A stretch of 64,000 nt of DNA from contig VYZB01000330.1 of NCBI GenBank assembly GCA_013397455.1, positions 771,137 to 835,136 on the forward strand, read 5' to 3'. Origin of the DNA: Crotophaga sulcirostris (Eukaryota; Chordata; Aves; Cuculiformes; Crotophagidae). The notes under the pieces are model-generated. The model ran no database searches and was not told the DNA's origin. It was given only the letters and a program-made list of their open reading frames with translations. Below are positions 45,801 through 56,800 of the stretch, in pieces. The position numbers were made by a program, and so were the translations under genes. Each line of letters starts with the position of its first letter. Positions within the stretch are counted from its first letter, which is position 1.

Positions 45801-47302
45801 CTTTAATTTCAAATGAAAAAAAGACTTCACATCTCATTTAAAAGAAATTAATGCACGCAGGATGCTTTAGAATTGAAGGTGCAAAAAGCATGCAGGTGAC
45901 AGATATTAAAAGCCTAACAGTCAGATTCCAATGATACTGTCAGTCTCATTAATTAATTAAGCACTTTTCTTCTCTGGCAGATTTGAGAGCACCTGCTTCA
46001 ATCAGATAGGCACCGCATTGGTATTAAAGCCAGAGCTCTAACTATGCAACACAAATATCATTGCTCTACCAGGCTTCCTTAACTGAGACATGGATCTTGC
46101 CTTTCTGGAAGAAACTAGAAAGTAATACTTATTCATATACAAGTCAAGAGCAGAGCACAGCAGCAATCTGCAGAATTTTGTGAAGTCTAGGTGAAGCCCA
46201 GCTGTGCAATCTGATGTAAAAATCCAGGGTAAGACAGAGATCCCATCTTGAACAGGCTCACAGTTCATTAGTCATTAGAAGATCAAAGAGGACAGATTCC
46301 ATTCAGGTTCCTTTCTTTCACAATGTTCTCCTGGATGCTCCCCACCAGGAAGAAAACAGCTAAATTAGCTCCAAATTTTATGTTCCTTTGCAAAAACATC
46401 TCTTACCAGTGGTCTCACACTCTGAAGACAGCCCTCTGTTGCTAGTCAAAATGCAAATCTACGCTTAATCTACCACTCATAAGCTGAATCTGTCCCATAA
46501 GCTGAACTGAACTCCCAAACAAATATTGCATCAATCGTTTGTATGTCTAAAAAGAAATAAAAGAAAAAATATTTAAGAATCCTGTATTTTGAACTTCTGG
46601 AATCAAATCATCCTTTAGTAGGCTTTTGTTCAAAATTAAACAAGGTGGCAGAGTAAGAATGCTGGAATCTTTTTGGTCAGTTTGTATCTCTGTTAGTACT
46701 GCCCACTGTGGCATACACTTGCCAAAGCCAACATGAAGACTTCAGTAAATTTTGTCAAAACAAAGCCTTAACCATTTGACCTGGAATTTAAAATTACGAT
46801 GTGCAGCCACCTTTCAAATGGTTGTGTTTTGCACAGTTCTAACTCATCCTAAAGGATGGATTTGCGAGGAGTTTGGTAAGCTATTTGGAAAATAGCTAGC
46901 AATAGAACAACTATTTTTCTTCTTCAAGAAGTCTTTCAGGTCACAGAGTGGGTTCAGGAATAAACAGAAAATGGACTTGTGGACCCGCTGAAGTTCCTTC
47001 TTTCTTTTCCTTTTTGTGTTCTTAGAAGGTACTCATTTAAAAATATTTGCAAACCTAAATCATAGTTGCATTACTCAAAGGTCTTGTCATCATCCCAAGC
47101 CTGTAGTAGTAGAAGCTAAACAGACTCAACCTTGCCATTTACCTTGTTTCCTAGCAGTAATTTACTCACAACACAGAGCTTACACATAAAGCAGTACATT
47201 TAAATTCTATGCCCCTTAAGACTCACATGCAAAAAAATCTACTAATCTCTTCAAAAAATTCAAAACAAAATTTACCTTTTTCTGCAGTTGAAGAAATAGT
47301 AA
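24687..47302 (-). CDS. ZDHHC20: DHHC palmitoyltransferase 20, exons 2-11 (partial: exon 1 outside the window, last exon unresolved)
   Basis: ZDHHC20 transfers fatty acyl groups, mainly palmitate, from acyl-CoA to protein cysteines through an acyl-enzyme on the DHHC cysteine. It is a four-pass membrane enzyme. Ten phase-compatible minus-strand exons (47302-47276, 42922-42828, 39266-39146, 37795-37726, 36553-36521, 35710-35590, 29349-29217, 27619-27493, 26230-26141, 24802-24687) encode 311 codons. They contain TM2, the zinc-binding cysteine-rich domain with [15 protein letters not shown], the catalytic MDHHCPW, then TM3, TM4, the TTxE-type motif (here STIE) and the PaCCT-type NLREVFG. ZDHHC2 and ZDHHC15 are close paralogues, but the C-terminal [13 protein letters not shown] and DPEQ tail and the neighbours fit ZDHHC20. 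TM1 (exon 1) must lie beyond 64000, so the first intron exceeds 16.7 kb. Confidence 0.95.
24803..26140 (-). other. ZDHHC20 intron 10
   Basis: Contains the hAT-like element at 25731-25938. The rest is unique sequence with a C-rich stretch near 24908-24957. No exon is seen. Confidence 0.75.
25731..25938. mobile_element. Non-autonomous hAT-like DNA transposon with 8-bp target duplication
   Basis: 208 bp flanked by the direct repeat CTTAGAGC (25723-25730 and 25939-25946). The left end reads ACGGGTGGCAAAC. The right end, reverse-complemented, reads GCAGGGTGGTCAAAC followed by TCATTTCACCAGGGGCCACA, which resembles terminal repeats of widespread hAT elements. An 8-bp duplication is the hAT hallmark. 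It has no transposase; the short open frames are incidental. Confidence 0.8.
26141..26230 (-). CDS. ZDHHC20: ZDHHC20 exon 10
   Basis: Encodes [20 protein letters not shown] then [10 protein letters not shown], as human SLGDGCSFPTRLVGMDPEQ. Acceptor CTGGTTTAG, donor AAAAG|GTAAC. Confidence 0.94.
26231..27492 (-). other. ZDHHC20 intron 9
   Basis: Unique AT-rich sequence. A tRNA-like relic may lie at about 26305-26395 on the minus strand (see findings). No exon is seen. Confidence 0.7.
27493..27619 (-). CDS. ZDHHC20: ZDHHC20 exon 9 (PaCCT-type region)
   Basis: Encodes [20 protein letters not shown] then [20 protein letters not shown] and FT. The N-x3-VFG segment matches the conserved C-terminal PaCCT motif. 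Acceptor TTTTTTACAG, donor CCAG|GTATTC. Confidence 0.95.
27620..29216 (-). other. ZDHHC20 intron 8
   Basis: AT-rich unique sequence with no recognised repeat or exon. Confidence 0.7.
29217..29349 (-). CDS. ZDHHC20: ZDHHC20 exon 8 (fourth transmembrane segment and TTxE-type motif)
   Basis: Encodes [20 protein letters not shown] then [20 protein letters not shown] and RSTI plus one base (the Glu codon is completed by exon 9). The TTxE motif is STIE here. The acceptor follows a long CT tract, and the donor is ATAG|GTCAGT. Confidence 0.96.
29350..35589 (-). other. ZDHHC20 intron 7
   Basis: 6.2 kb AT-rich intron with no CR1. It contains short homopolymer runs and a TA/TG/CA microsatellite at about 35210-35256. 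No exon or RNA gene is recognised. Confidence 0.7.
35210..35256. repeat. Compound TA/TG/CA microsatellite with dyad symmetry
   Basis: TGTATATATGTGTGTATATA is followed by CATACACACACACACATATATATGTG. The two arms are near reverse complements, so the tract can fold back on itself. Confidence 0.75.
35590..35710 (-). CDS. ZDHHC20: ZDHHC20 exon 7 (third transmembrane segment)
   Basis: Encodes [20 protein letters not shown] then [20 protein letters not shown]. The VNNCVG stretch closes the cysteine-rich domain, and the following hydrophobic run is TM3. Acceptor CCTTCTAG, donor ACA|GTAAGT. Confidence 0.96.
35711..36520 (-). other. ZDHHC20 intron 6
   Basis: Unique sequence between the 33-nt catalytic exon and exon 7. 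No repeat recognised. Confidence 0.7.
36521..36553 (-). CDS. ZDHHC20: ZDHHC20 exon 6, 33-nt exon with the catalytic DHHC motif
   Basis: A TGT GTA TTA AAA ATG GAC CAC CAT TGT CCG TG encodes [12 protein letters not shown] with split codons at both ends (AT|A and TG|G). The DHHC cysteine is the acyl-enzyme nucleophile. Acceptor CTCTTTCAG, donor GTG|GTAAG. Skipping it would remove exactly 11 codons, including the active site, and keep the frame. Confidence 0.95.
36554..37725 (-). other. ZDHHC20 intron 5, with assembly gap
   Basis: Contains a 45-base run of N (37456-37500). The flanking exons are complete and phase-compatible, so the gap removes no required exon. Confidence 0.8.
37456..37500. other. 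Assembly gap (45 N)
   Basis: Run of N after CTTATTTTCAA. The real missing length is unknown. Open frames crossing it are meaningless. Confidence 0.98.
37726..37795 (-). CDS. ZDHHC20: ZDHHC20 exon 5 (zinc-binding half of the cysteine-rich domain)
   Basis: 70 nt encoding [20 protein letters not shown] then ACD. It contains the C-x2-C and HHC-x2-C zinc ligands. Human has RAHHC where this has RCHHC, the form common in other family members. Acceptor TGAATGCAG, donor GACAT|GTAAG. An assembly gap lies 225 bp downstream. Confidence 0.95.
37796..39145 (-). other. ZDHHC20 intron 4
   Basis: Unique AT-rich sequence with a pyrimidine-rich stretch near 38010-38110. No repeat or exon recognised. Confidence 0.7.
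39146..39266 (-). CDS. ZDHHC20: ZDHHC20 exon 4 (cytosolic linker before the cysteine-rich domain)
   Basis: Encodes [20 protein letters not shown] then [20 protein letters not shown] plus one base. Human has FYLSNSEKERYEKEFSQERQ and [20 protein letters not shown]. Acceptor CTCCTAG, donor GAGAG|GTGAG. Confidence 0.95.
39267..42827 (-). other. ZDHHC20 intron 3
   Basis: AT-rich intron with a GT-rich low-complexity stretch at about 41418-41500 (plus strand). No exon recognised. Confidence 0.7.
42828..42922 (-). CDS. ZDHHC20: ZDHHC20 exon 3 (second transmembrane segment)
   Basis: Encodes [20 protein letters not shown] and [11 protein letters not shown], nearly identical to human ([20 protein letters not shown]). 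Acceptor TTTTATTGCAG, donor GAG|GTAAAT, phase 0 at its end. Confidence 0.95.
42923..47275 (-). other. ZDHHC20 intron 2
   Basis: AT-rich intron. A possible old tRNA-derived relic lies near 46000-46080 (see findings). No CR1 or exon recognised. Confidence 0.7.
47276..47302 (-). CDS. ZDHHC20: ZDHHC20 exon 2, 27-nt microexon
   Basis: Reads (N)TT ACT ATT TCT TCA ACT GCA GAA AAA G, that is xTISSTAEK, between acceptor CTTTCAG and donor AAG|GTAAAT. It corresponds to human FTIFGNEENGKT in the loop between TM1 and TM2 and is nine bases shorter. Phases match exon 3 (G|TT, Val). A CR1 insertion ends 90 bp upstream of it. Confidence 0.8.
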
Positions 47303-47391
47303 CTGAAAGAGATAAAAAAAGACATATGGTAAGTAAATCCATATTGAATCAAAAGTTTGGCTAAAAGTGAGATACAGGAGATAGCTGACTG

Positions 47392-48005
47392 AGAATCATA
47401 GAACCACAGAAAGGTTTGAGTTGGAAGCGACCTTAGAGCCCATCCAGTTCCAACACCCCCGCCATGGGCAGGGACACCTCCCACCACCCCAGGCTGATCA
47501 AAGCCCCATCCAACCTGGCCTTGAACACTTCCAGGGAGGGGGCATCCACAGCTTTCCTGGGCAACCTGTGCCAGTGACTCACCATGCTCATCATGAAGAA
47601 TTATTCCTAATGTTTAATCTAAATCCTCCCCCTTCCAATTTAAAGCCATTCCCCCTTGTCCTATCACTACTTGCCCTTGTAAAAAGTCCCTCCCCAGCTT
47701 TCCTGCAGTCCCTTCAGGTACTGGAAGGCCGCTATAAGGTCCCTTTGGAGCCTTCTCTTCTCCAGGCTGAACAACCCCAGCTCTCTCAGCCTGTCCTCAT
47801 AGCAGAGGTGCTCCAGCCCTCTGATCATCTTCACAGCCTCCTCTGGACCTGTCCCAAGAGTTCCACATCCTTCTTATGTTGGGGATTCCAGAACTGGGCG
47901 CAGGACTGCAGGTGGGGTCTCACAACAGCAGAGCAGGAGGGGAGAATCACCTCCCTCAACTTGCTGGCCAAGCTTCTTTTGATGCAGGCCAGGATACGTT
48001 TGGCC
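47392..48005 (-). repeat. CR1 LINE 3' fragment 90 bp upstream of ZDHHC20 exon 2
   Basis: Starts AGAATCATAGAACCACAGAA, then GGTTTGAGTTGGAAGCGACC, and runs to GCTTCTTTTGATGCAGGCCA. About 610 bp, same orientation as ZDHHC20. The 202-codon plus-strand open frame over it is its antisense. Confidence 0.95.
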
Positions 48006-49250
48006 AAAATGTATTTTGGGTGTTCCTAGAGCCTCCCTACCCCCCTCTGAGGTAAAACAGGAGTTAGTATTCCTCCTGCCAGCCCTTGAGGCTTGGTGAG
48101 TCAGTGGAAGAGCTGAAGAGAGCCAGCTCCCTGCACTAAGCAAGACAGCACACTCCTTTTCACAGACTTCAATTATATCATAATTTATGCATGCTCCCCT
48201 TTGGATATGCACCTAGCAAAGTTTTCTGAGGCATGTCAACAACCAGGCTAACAGCTGTACCACTGGCAAGCAGAAAATGAAATAAAAGTGAATTCTTACA
48301 GAAGACCCTGTGAAACTGTTACATGTAACCTTCTCCCTTCTCTCATTTTCTCCCACCACTTCTCTCTTCCCATCGCATACTATTTTTAACTTTTTTCCTC
48401 TGACTTGAATTCTTCAGCATAGTTAAAACCTCTCCACTTCCTTCTCTCCTACGTTCTCATCTCTGTATATCCTGACAGCAAATTCTATTGTTCAAACCCA
48501 CCTTGTACACCAGCTAACTGGAGGCACACCCTCCTGTCCTGAGGCCTCTCCTAAACCTTCAACACCTCATCCTTCAGTTCAGGCAAGATGCTGAGCAGAG
48601 AGCAGTTGTACTTACTGGGTTGCTTTGTTCCTATCACTCCCCTTGCTGGATCTCTTCCTTAGACACTGAATTCCCAAAATTCAGTAAGGAAATAATCTTT
48701 TCCCAACTTTTCATCTTACACACCAAAGTTATGCTTCTGGTCACCAGCACGAGCAAAAGGTTAACCGAGCACAGCCTGCTTACTGCAGTTCCCCTCACTC
48801 ACAGTGTCTCCCCTCTCTCAGCTCTGGCATTTCTACAGTGATGGGTCTGTTAGCCAGTTCAAAAGATGTTTTTCCTGATGCACACTAGAGTCATAAATCT
48901 GCAGGGCTTCAGTATGCATACTTCCTTCGGAAGGGTTACTTTGGTCATAGAGGTGGCATGTGCCTCACTTAACTGCAGGTATCTATAACAAAAGGGTCTG
49001 CAACTGCATCACTCAACCATCCCTCTTTATAGCCAACAAGAGACGTAATGAGGTTATATCTCAATGTACAGATGACTTTTTTTGCTCAGATATCTGTTTT
49101 CGGGGGTTTGGTTAGGGTTTTTTGTTCCTTATTTATTTATTTTCTTTCTCCCCCTCTCCCTCAAAATATCCACTTGCCACCCTCTATCTGTCCATGGAAG
49201 CCTCTGTGAAGATAATGGAAAAGGTTCTGCTTCCTTCCACCTAAATAAGA

Positions 49251-49530
49251 TAGAATCATAGAATGGTTTGAGTTGGAAGGGACCTTAAAGATCATTCAGT
49301 TTCAACCCCCCTGCTATGGACAGGGACACCTCCCACTGGATCAGGTTGCTCAAAACCTCATCCAACTTGGCCTTCAACACCTCCAGGGATGGGGCATTCA
49401 CGACTTTTCTGGGCAACCTGTGCCAGTGCCTCACCACCCTCACAGGAAAATAAAAATTCTTCCTAATTTCTCATCTAAATCTCTCCTCTTTCAGCTTAAA
49501 ACCATTCCCCTTTGTCCTATCCCTGCAAAA
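49251..49530 (-). repeat. CR1 LINE 3' fragment
   Basis: TAGAATCATAGAATGGTTTG then AGTTGGAAGGGACCTTAAAG, ending near CCTATCCCTGC and a short A-run. Well preserved 3' tail. Confidence 0.95.
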
Positions 49531-52500
49531 AAACCCACAACCCACCATTTAGAATAGAATAAGGTTGGCTTCAAATCAAAGGAGGTCAATCCTAAAGAAC
49601 AGTTTAATTTCACATTACCTATGCATAGTTGCATATCCTCCTCCCGTGCTTGTGTCTGAAACACAGACACAATCCACACAGAAAAAAATATCCTGCAGCA
49701 CATGCTCACCTGCAAAGTACGCATGTAAATATAAGAACAAGTCCAGTTGTGTCATGAGTGCCAGTGCTACTCCAATCCATGTGCTACAGAAGTTGCGTTA
49801 TTCTTAAAGCAAATCCTATGAGTGTTTTTGCTTGAAATTTTGCTAATCTGTTATTTATCCGGTTCAAACTTTTTCAACAGCACAAGAAAATGAAATCATT
49901 AAAAATGGTGAAAATTAAAACAGCTTGCCAATTAGGGATGTTTGCTCAACTTAAAAAAAAATAGTAAAAGTACTTTAAGCTTTGTCTTTGGCTCCTCATA
50001 TATCTTGAGTAAAGACCTTTACACACAGCTGGACAAACACGTATTTCCTGAGACAAGAAATATAAAAAAGTTCTTAATTATCCTCTAATGGAATGGGAGA
50101 ACATCGTTACCTATAAAACTATAGGAAATTTTTTGTAAGTAATTCTGGTTAAAGCACTCCATACTCCGTAGCCTCATTTCTGCTCTCAGTACTAAAAAAA
50201 AAAACAATTTGAACCGAATTTGATGTTTGAAGGCTCAAAATTATGAACAGTCTCCACATGCAGGAAAGAATCTTAAGATTATATCACCTGTGAGACTTCA
50301 TCAAAAAGATTCCTAAATAAACTTCATAAAAATTAATTAAGCTTCACAGCAACAGGAAGATAATAATTTTCTCTTTTGTACCTGGTCCCCCAGGTCAGAA
50401 CGCAGTTATTAGACTGTGCAGAACAATTTTAGCTTGGCAGACTCCTGCAGTTTGAGGTAAAAGCTCACACTGAAACACTCTCTCTTATCATCCTTAAATG
50501 AAATAAAAATAAAAGATAGCCAGTTCTTTTCGCCTCAGAAGTTCATGCAAGCTGTCTCTGTTCCTATCTCTTTCACTGTTGTTATTCCCATTGTCATATA
50601 GATTAAATGAACAGGAATCCTACTACTTGTTAAAATTCACTCAGCAAATAGCAAATCAACAGTTTGACAGGATCTTCATATTATAAAGCAAAGCCCTCCT
50701 TCAAATAAGTTAATATTTAATCTTTACATAAAACAGACATTTAAGTATTTGTTAGGCAGGCAATGTAACAAGCAGATTTATACCATGAAGAAATCAATTC
50801 TAGGTTTGAACTCAGGTTCAGAAAGAAAAAAAAACCACAGAACAAGATACTACCAGTGTCCCACCATCCCTGCATCCCTGGTCTGTAGTTTACGTCACAA
50901 GCTTAGCTCTCTATTGCTTTTCTCCTCTACTGCTTGTAAATACTTAGATATTGCTGTCAGTAAAATAACATTTTCACTTTAAACATTCCTAAAACACGAT
51001 TTCTTGTTTGAGGGATGGGAAAAAAAAGCAGCGCTGCCCTTTTGCTTATTGATTTGTTTTAAACAAAGTAAGCACTGCATATGATTTATATGTTAAATCC
51101 AGAATGCAACATCACTACATATTAGATTAGATGCACTAGCACAAGTTAGTGCCTTCAGCACTGCAGTCACACAAGCCTGTCAATAGTTCAGAAATGTAAG
51201 CATTGTAAGGCAGATTTTAAAACACAGTCCCATGCCAGTCTATTGCTCAGCTACAGAAGGAAAAAAAGGGCAAAAATATTCTCTGGGTTGGCTTCTTAAT
51301 ATTAAGTTTCTGGTTTCTTGAGAAGACTTATGATGTTCTAGCAAGATATTGCTAGGGAAGGATAAAAATTACGACTAGATGATAAAATCTGCAGTTCACT
51401 TCATTGCAAAGAGCTCAGAAGCAGGCACTCGTGTGCTCATGCACAGTCAGTTTCTACAACAGCCTCATCATTTCAAAGGATTCAGCATCTCAGCGTTACA
51501 GCACCGAGCAAGTTGAATGAAGCAAGTAAGTCCTGTCTGACTGCAGTGCAGAGCTTTACCTTGGCTACCTCAGGGTTACCAAAACGGGCCCGGCTAAGGC
51601 AAGAGGTTGGTGAAGACAGGTAAATGGGCCTTCACTGAATTTCATGCTGTTGCACCTTGTCCAGGGATGTACAGGCCCAATACACTCTGCTAGGCGGTTG
51701 AGCAGCTTTACACTTTGGACCTCTCAACATCCTGGGGTCACTGCAACATGAAGCACACAAAACTAAGTATGTAGTTTCATTTTCTACAGAATAATATCTC
51801 CAAAACACACAATACAGCCTTTTCTTAGGCTGAGTTTAAACGTGCTTTTAAACTTGTTTAGCTTAGAAGACAGCAGAAATTCCAGGTTTGGCTTTAACAG
51901 AGGAAAAAGTTGTCTTAGTTTTGATTTAGACACCTAACATCACCCCTGGCAGCAAAGACACTTTTTTCTTCATGACCCCAGTTGTTCATGACACCTCCTT
52001 CTAGATCCTCTTCCTTACATTGTTGTCCGTTATCTTTCATCTCACCTAAGACACACGACCGAAAGAGGCGGAAGCCTATAGGTTATCACAGGAAACAATC
52101 CTGCAGATATAGGGACAACATTAGTTGTGTAACAAATGAGACTGGGGGGGAAATGTCATTTGTTGGAAGCGTTCTTCTTGGAGTACAAACTGACAGAGGT
52201 GCAAATTTCAGAAACCTATGGAGAATTTTTGAAGCTGCTTCAAGGAAACCTCCCAGAACATCTTGGAAGAACAAGTATGTTTAGGGAGCTGGTTTGCTTC
52301 CAGTTTCAGGCTTATTTTCAGGATTGCTATGAAGTGTTCAAGCACCTTCCACATCACTGCATAACAGGAAAAAAACCAAACCTCTCTATTCTGAGGCAAA
52401 GAGGTGGAATGATCTGCCAAGACCTTACAAGAAGCATGCTAGAAGAAGACACATTCACCTTCGATCTTCAAAGAAGAAATCCTCAGCATTCTACAAAACC

Positions 52501-53458
52501 CACACACTACATCTCCCCAAGAGGCATATTCCAATTAAAGCCAAATATGCTCCTTTTAGAGCAAGAAATTCAAATGCAACTAATGTAGAAGTATATAAAA
52601 GCAAAAGAACTGATGCTGTTACCGATGTGCTATGTTTATTTCCCCCTGTCCCCTCCCACGATGGCTCCTAGCAGGAGTCATACTTCGGGTATTACACTTG
52701 AGATTTGTGAAAATGCTGTAACGTTCACATTTTGGCTGACATTCCTCATGGGTGGGAAGAAAGGAGTGATAAATGTGCAACTGCATTCCTTCAACAGATG
52801 CGCAGCCTTAACTCTTCTCAGCTTTTAAGGGTTAAAATATAAACATGCATGCATACAGACACATGTATGTATTTCCAGAAGTTACCAGTGCTGAAACTCA
52901 ACAGGATCTCCCCACGGGCACCACCCTGTCTGCAAAGGCAAGTGCCACTGACATTATCCCAAGTTTTTCATTTGTTCAGAGAATGGCATTTAATTAGAAG
53001 CATAACTTAGATTTATGGTAACGTGATTCCCACTTGCAAATGCAGACCTTAATCACTTGCAAGAAGATGGCAGAAACATCACTTACTGGCACAATCCAGA
53101 CGGACAATGCATGAATTTCCCAGAGCAAATATTCATTTGACTCCTGTTACAGGGCAGTGTCAGAGCACAAAGATCTTAGCACCTCTCCACTGCTCTCTAA
53201 AAGCTGTAATTGTGTGACCTTTCCACACTGAGCTGTTTCTTATTTCCTGACTGGCAGGCACCCACTAGGTGCTTTCCTCCCTAAGCAGCAGGGAGTTGTT
53301 TTTAGACAAATGACTCAAGATGACTGAGTTGACAGCATCATGTAGCTAAAATCCAAAGCATGAAGATGGTGCCAGCTCCCTGCCAAAAGGCTATGAGGGC
53401 CCAGAAACTGCACAGATGACTTGCCACCAGCTGGAATGAATGTCCTCTGCTGAAACTT

Positions 53459-53861
53459 CATAGAATCATAGAGTGGGTTGGGTTGCATCATCTAATTCCA
53501 CCACCCCTGCCATGGGCAGGGACACCCCCCACCACATCAGGCTGATCAAGACCTCATCCAACCTGGTCTTGAATATTTCCAGGGAGGGGGCATCCACAAC
53601 TTCCCTGGGCAACTTGTGCCAGTGCCTCACCATCCTCATTGAGAAGGATTTCTTCTTAATGTCCAATCTAAATCTTCCCCCTTCCAATTTAAAGCCATTC
53701 CCCCTCGTCCTATCACTACTTGCCCATGTAAGAAGTCCCTCCCCAGCTTTCTTGTAGGCCTCCTTCAGGCTGCTATAACCTCCCCTTGGAGCCTTCTCTT
53801 CCCCAGGCCGAACATCCCCAACTCTTTAAGCCTGCCCTCATAGCAGAGGTTCTCCAGCCAT
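53459..53861 (-). repeat. CR1 LINE 3' fragment
   Basis: CATAGAATCATAGAGTGGGT, a small internal deletion of the GGAAGGGACC region, then CCATGGGCAGGGACACCCCC, ending near GGTTCTCCAGCC. Sense to ZDHHC20. Confidence 0.94.
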
Positions 53862-56800
53862 ACAAACCTAGAATTGTTTTATATTCATATGGTGCTAGAT
53901 TGATGTATTTTTTAACTCCAGATCTCCACGAACAGCACACAGGTTTCTCCCCAATGCACTGCTATGTAATTCAGAAAGCAACGTTTTATAGAAAGGTGAG
54001 GCAGAAGAGGTGGCTCCACAGGCCCTCATGCTGCACCAGCATGAAGTGCACACTGGCACACTTCGTGCCCCAGCACTGCCTGTGGCTGGGCTGCAGCGTG
54101 GGTGCACAATGCTCATCTCAGAGGCACAACCTGTGGTGGACAACTCTTGCTGCAGGGATGTATGAAGTTACCCCTCTCAACCCACTCCCCTGTGGCAGAC
54201 AGACACAGCAAAAATAAGCACTTGCATTCCGAGACAGTTCTGCTCAAATCTGAGCTACTAACGGAGGAAAGTTTGAGTGACAACAAGCAGCAGGGAATGG
54301 CAGTGAATGGCCTCCTGCTGCCCTGGGTTACATACAGTCAGTCAGGAGAGGCAAGAGAAACCCTGCCAGGGTCACCAGTGTCTTAAAGCAATGCAGCCTT
54401 TTCTACAAACACGTGAGCTACAGCCCAAACTCCGCACACCCACTGTGCACAGCCACATCACTTGCCTGAACTACTTGATGACTTCAAGGGATCACAAGAT
54501 GATGCCTTCAAAGGCAGTGCAGGGAGTGCGTGTGTGAGAAACCAGTGGTGGGAGGAGAAAACAGTAAGAAAATGCAGCCAGGGAAGAGACATTTTGCTGC
54601 AAGGGGGATGCTCTGTTGCTTAAGGCCCCCCCAATTTTCTATGTTGATGATCGTAGGGACAGGTAAAATGAATTAATATTTCAAATAAGGCAGTTTGAGC
54701 TGCACTGTAGACCTTTTTTGTTATTTCTTACCAGCCATTGTTATGATTTGTTGCATGGTTAAAACAATATTAACACAATTCTTTCATTATAACATGTAAT
54801 CGAGAGCAGCCAGAGGCTCGCTGCCCAGAAAACATTCTCTTATCACAACAATAAAGGAGTTTTTTTATTTCACCACCGTCTTTTCAGCCTCCATACAGAG
54901 AGTACATGCATAAATACAAACAGGGCTACAGCAGAAATCAGTATAATCAATGCAAGATACTCCTTGGGTACTGAGCTACATTTAGCAATGAATTAAGCTA
55001 TGACAACTGAAAATATTTCTGCTGTATATTCTGGGAACAGTAAGTTCTGTGCTATCACTTCCAAAGTTCAAAACCACAGCTACAAAGGCAGATGACTTCT
55101 GGAACCCACAAAACCCTACAGACAGCTCCTTACCTCTGCCCCTAAAATATATTTTGGAAAGTTATACCAAAGGTCTCCTAATGGTCTCCTCACTGAGGGT
55201 GGCTGCATGTTTTAAATGATTTCAAAATCAAGAGTTACACTTGCTTGGCAACACTTCCTCCTGCATACCAGGTCTTAACTTCAGAGTCCCACACTTGTGT
55301 CCGCACTAAGAACCGGAATGTATTAAGAGATGTATCAGACCAAATATCTAAAGGCTTTTTTTGGATATGAAGTCAGCATTCAGCTGCAGCAACGTACCAG
55401 GTTTGTTGTCCCTGAAAAGCCTTGTTCCCTGAGAAGCACTATTCACTTTCAATTTACCATAATTGCACAAAGTAACCTAATGTAACTTGATTTTCTTCAG
55501 CTATTTAATCAGTATTGCCACTGCTCATTCTGTTTGCATTTTGATGGATTTTAAAGCCTAGCATTACTTCCACATGCTTTCCTCAGCTGCTTACTCAAAT
55601 TATTGAACTTCCTTCATTCCGTTCCTTCCCAAAAATTCTATTTTATTCTAACAATAACAGCTTTATCACTCAGCAGTTTGGAAGTGCTGCACATAAATTG
55701 TTTTCAATATTGCCTTTAAGCTATCAGACACAGCCAAAAGAAAGCCTGGTTTCTTCTTGAAAGACAAAGAGAGCTCTCTTACACGATTCAGTGAGCTGTC
55801 CTCCCTCTGGCACATCGGGGAATAGGAAAAAACAGAATTGGCAGAAATGCATGGAAACTCAGAAACATCTGAGTGGAGCTAGCTTATGTCCACACCACTA
55901 ACTAATTACATTTACATTCGAAGGAGGGGTATTTACACTCATGCTGGCCAGATCAAGCTCATAGTAATACTACACTCAAGTATCAGGATCTGTGAAAGGG
56001 CTTTGTGTGTTAAGAGTAACTCTATTGGTTCTGTAGTTAAGACACTACCAGGACACTTGCAAGAGATAGCAGGGACAAACAGGATAATCAGCTGGTGTTG
56101 ACAGACTGTTGGTATTAAATGTTACACAGAGGTGTCTTATACACCCTGCACAAGATTAGGTGTTTTGCAGGTAATACTAGAACCATCAATATATTTAAAG
56201 TAAAAAACAAAACAAAAACCCCCACCCAACCAAACCCCAGCAACATACAAGTCAATCTTGTAGGGGAATTTTTCAGGTAATTATGGAGTTACCATTCTTT
56301 TTGGAAAAAACACTTTTTACCAATTCGCAGCTGTGACTGCCGGTCAATACCTGCCTTAATATTAAGGTCACTCAAGTTGAGTGTCTTACAGCTCGGGATG
56401 CTAGTAGTAAATCCATTTACTTTTACTCTAGAGGGATGAAAACAGAGTGGCAGTCTTTATTTAGCTATTCCACACAGCTGTGAGGTATGACAGCAGGACA
56501 GCAGAGGTGTCAGTTTGTGGGTAACAAACATCCCAGACACAGCTGCTGTGACCTGCAGACATGAACCATCACTCAGTGGCAAGAACTGTCAGCAGATGGT
56601 AGGGATCCACTTTGTTAATCAGCTTATTTACATTTGGCTTCAGACTCCTCCAAAATCAGTTTTTTCCTTACTACTCACTGGCCCTTCTCGCAACAAGTAT
56701 TAACTCAAATATTATGATAAAATCCCCTTGCAAAACTCTGTGGATAAAAATCTCCTTGTAAATCTCATTACAAAGTATTAGACACTGTTTTCTGTGCAAA

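Noticed and set aside
47421..48029. 202-codon plus-strand open frame
   Set aside because: It is the antisense of a CR1 3' fragment; similar frames occur over the other CR1 copies (11244-11633, 49273-49557, 53473-53757).
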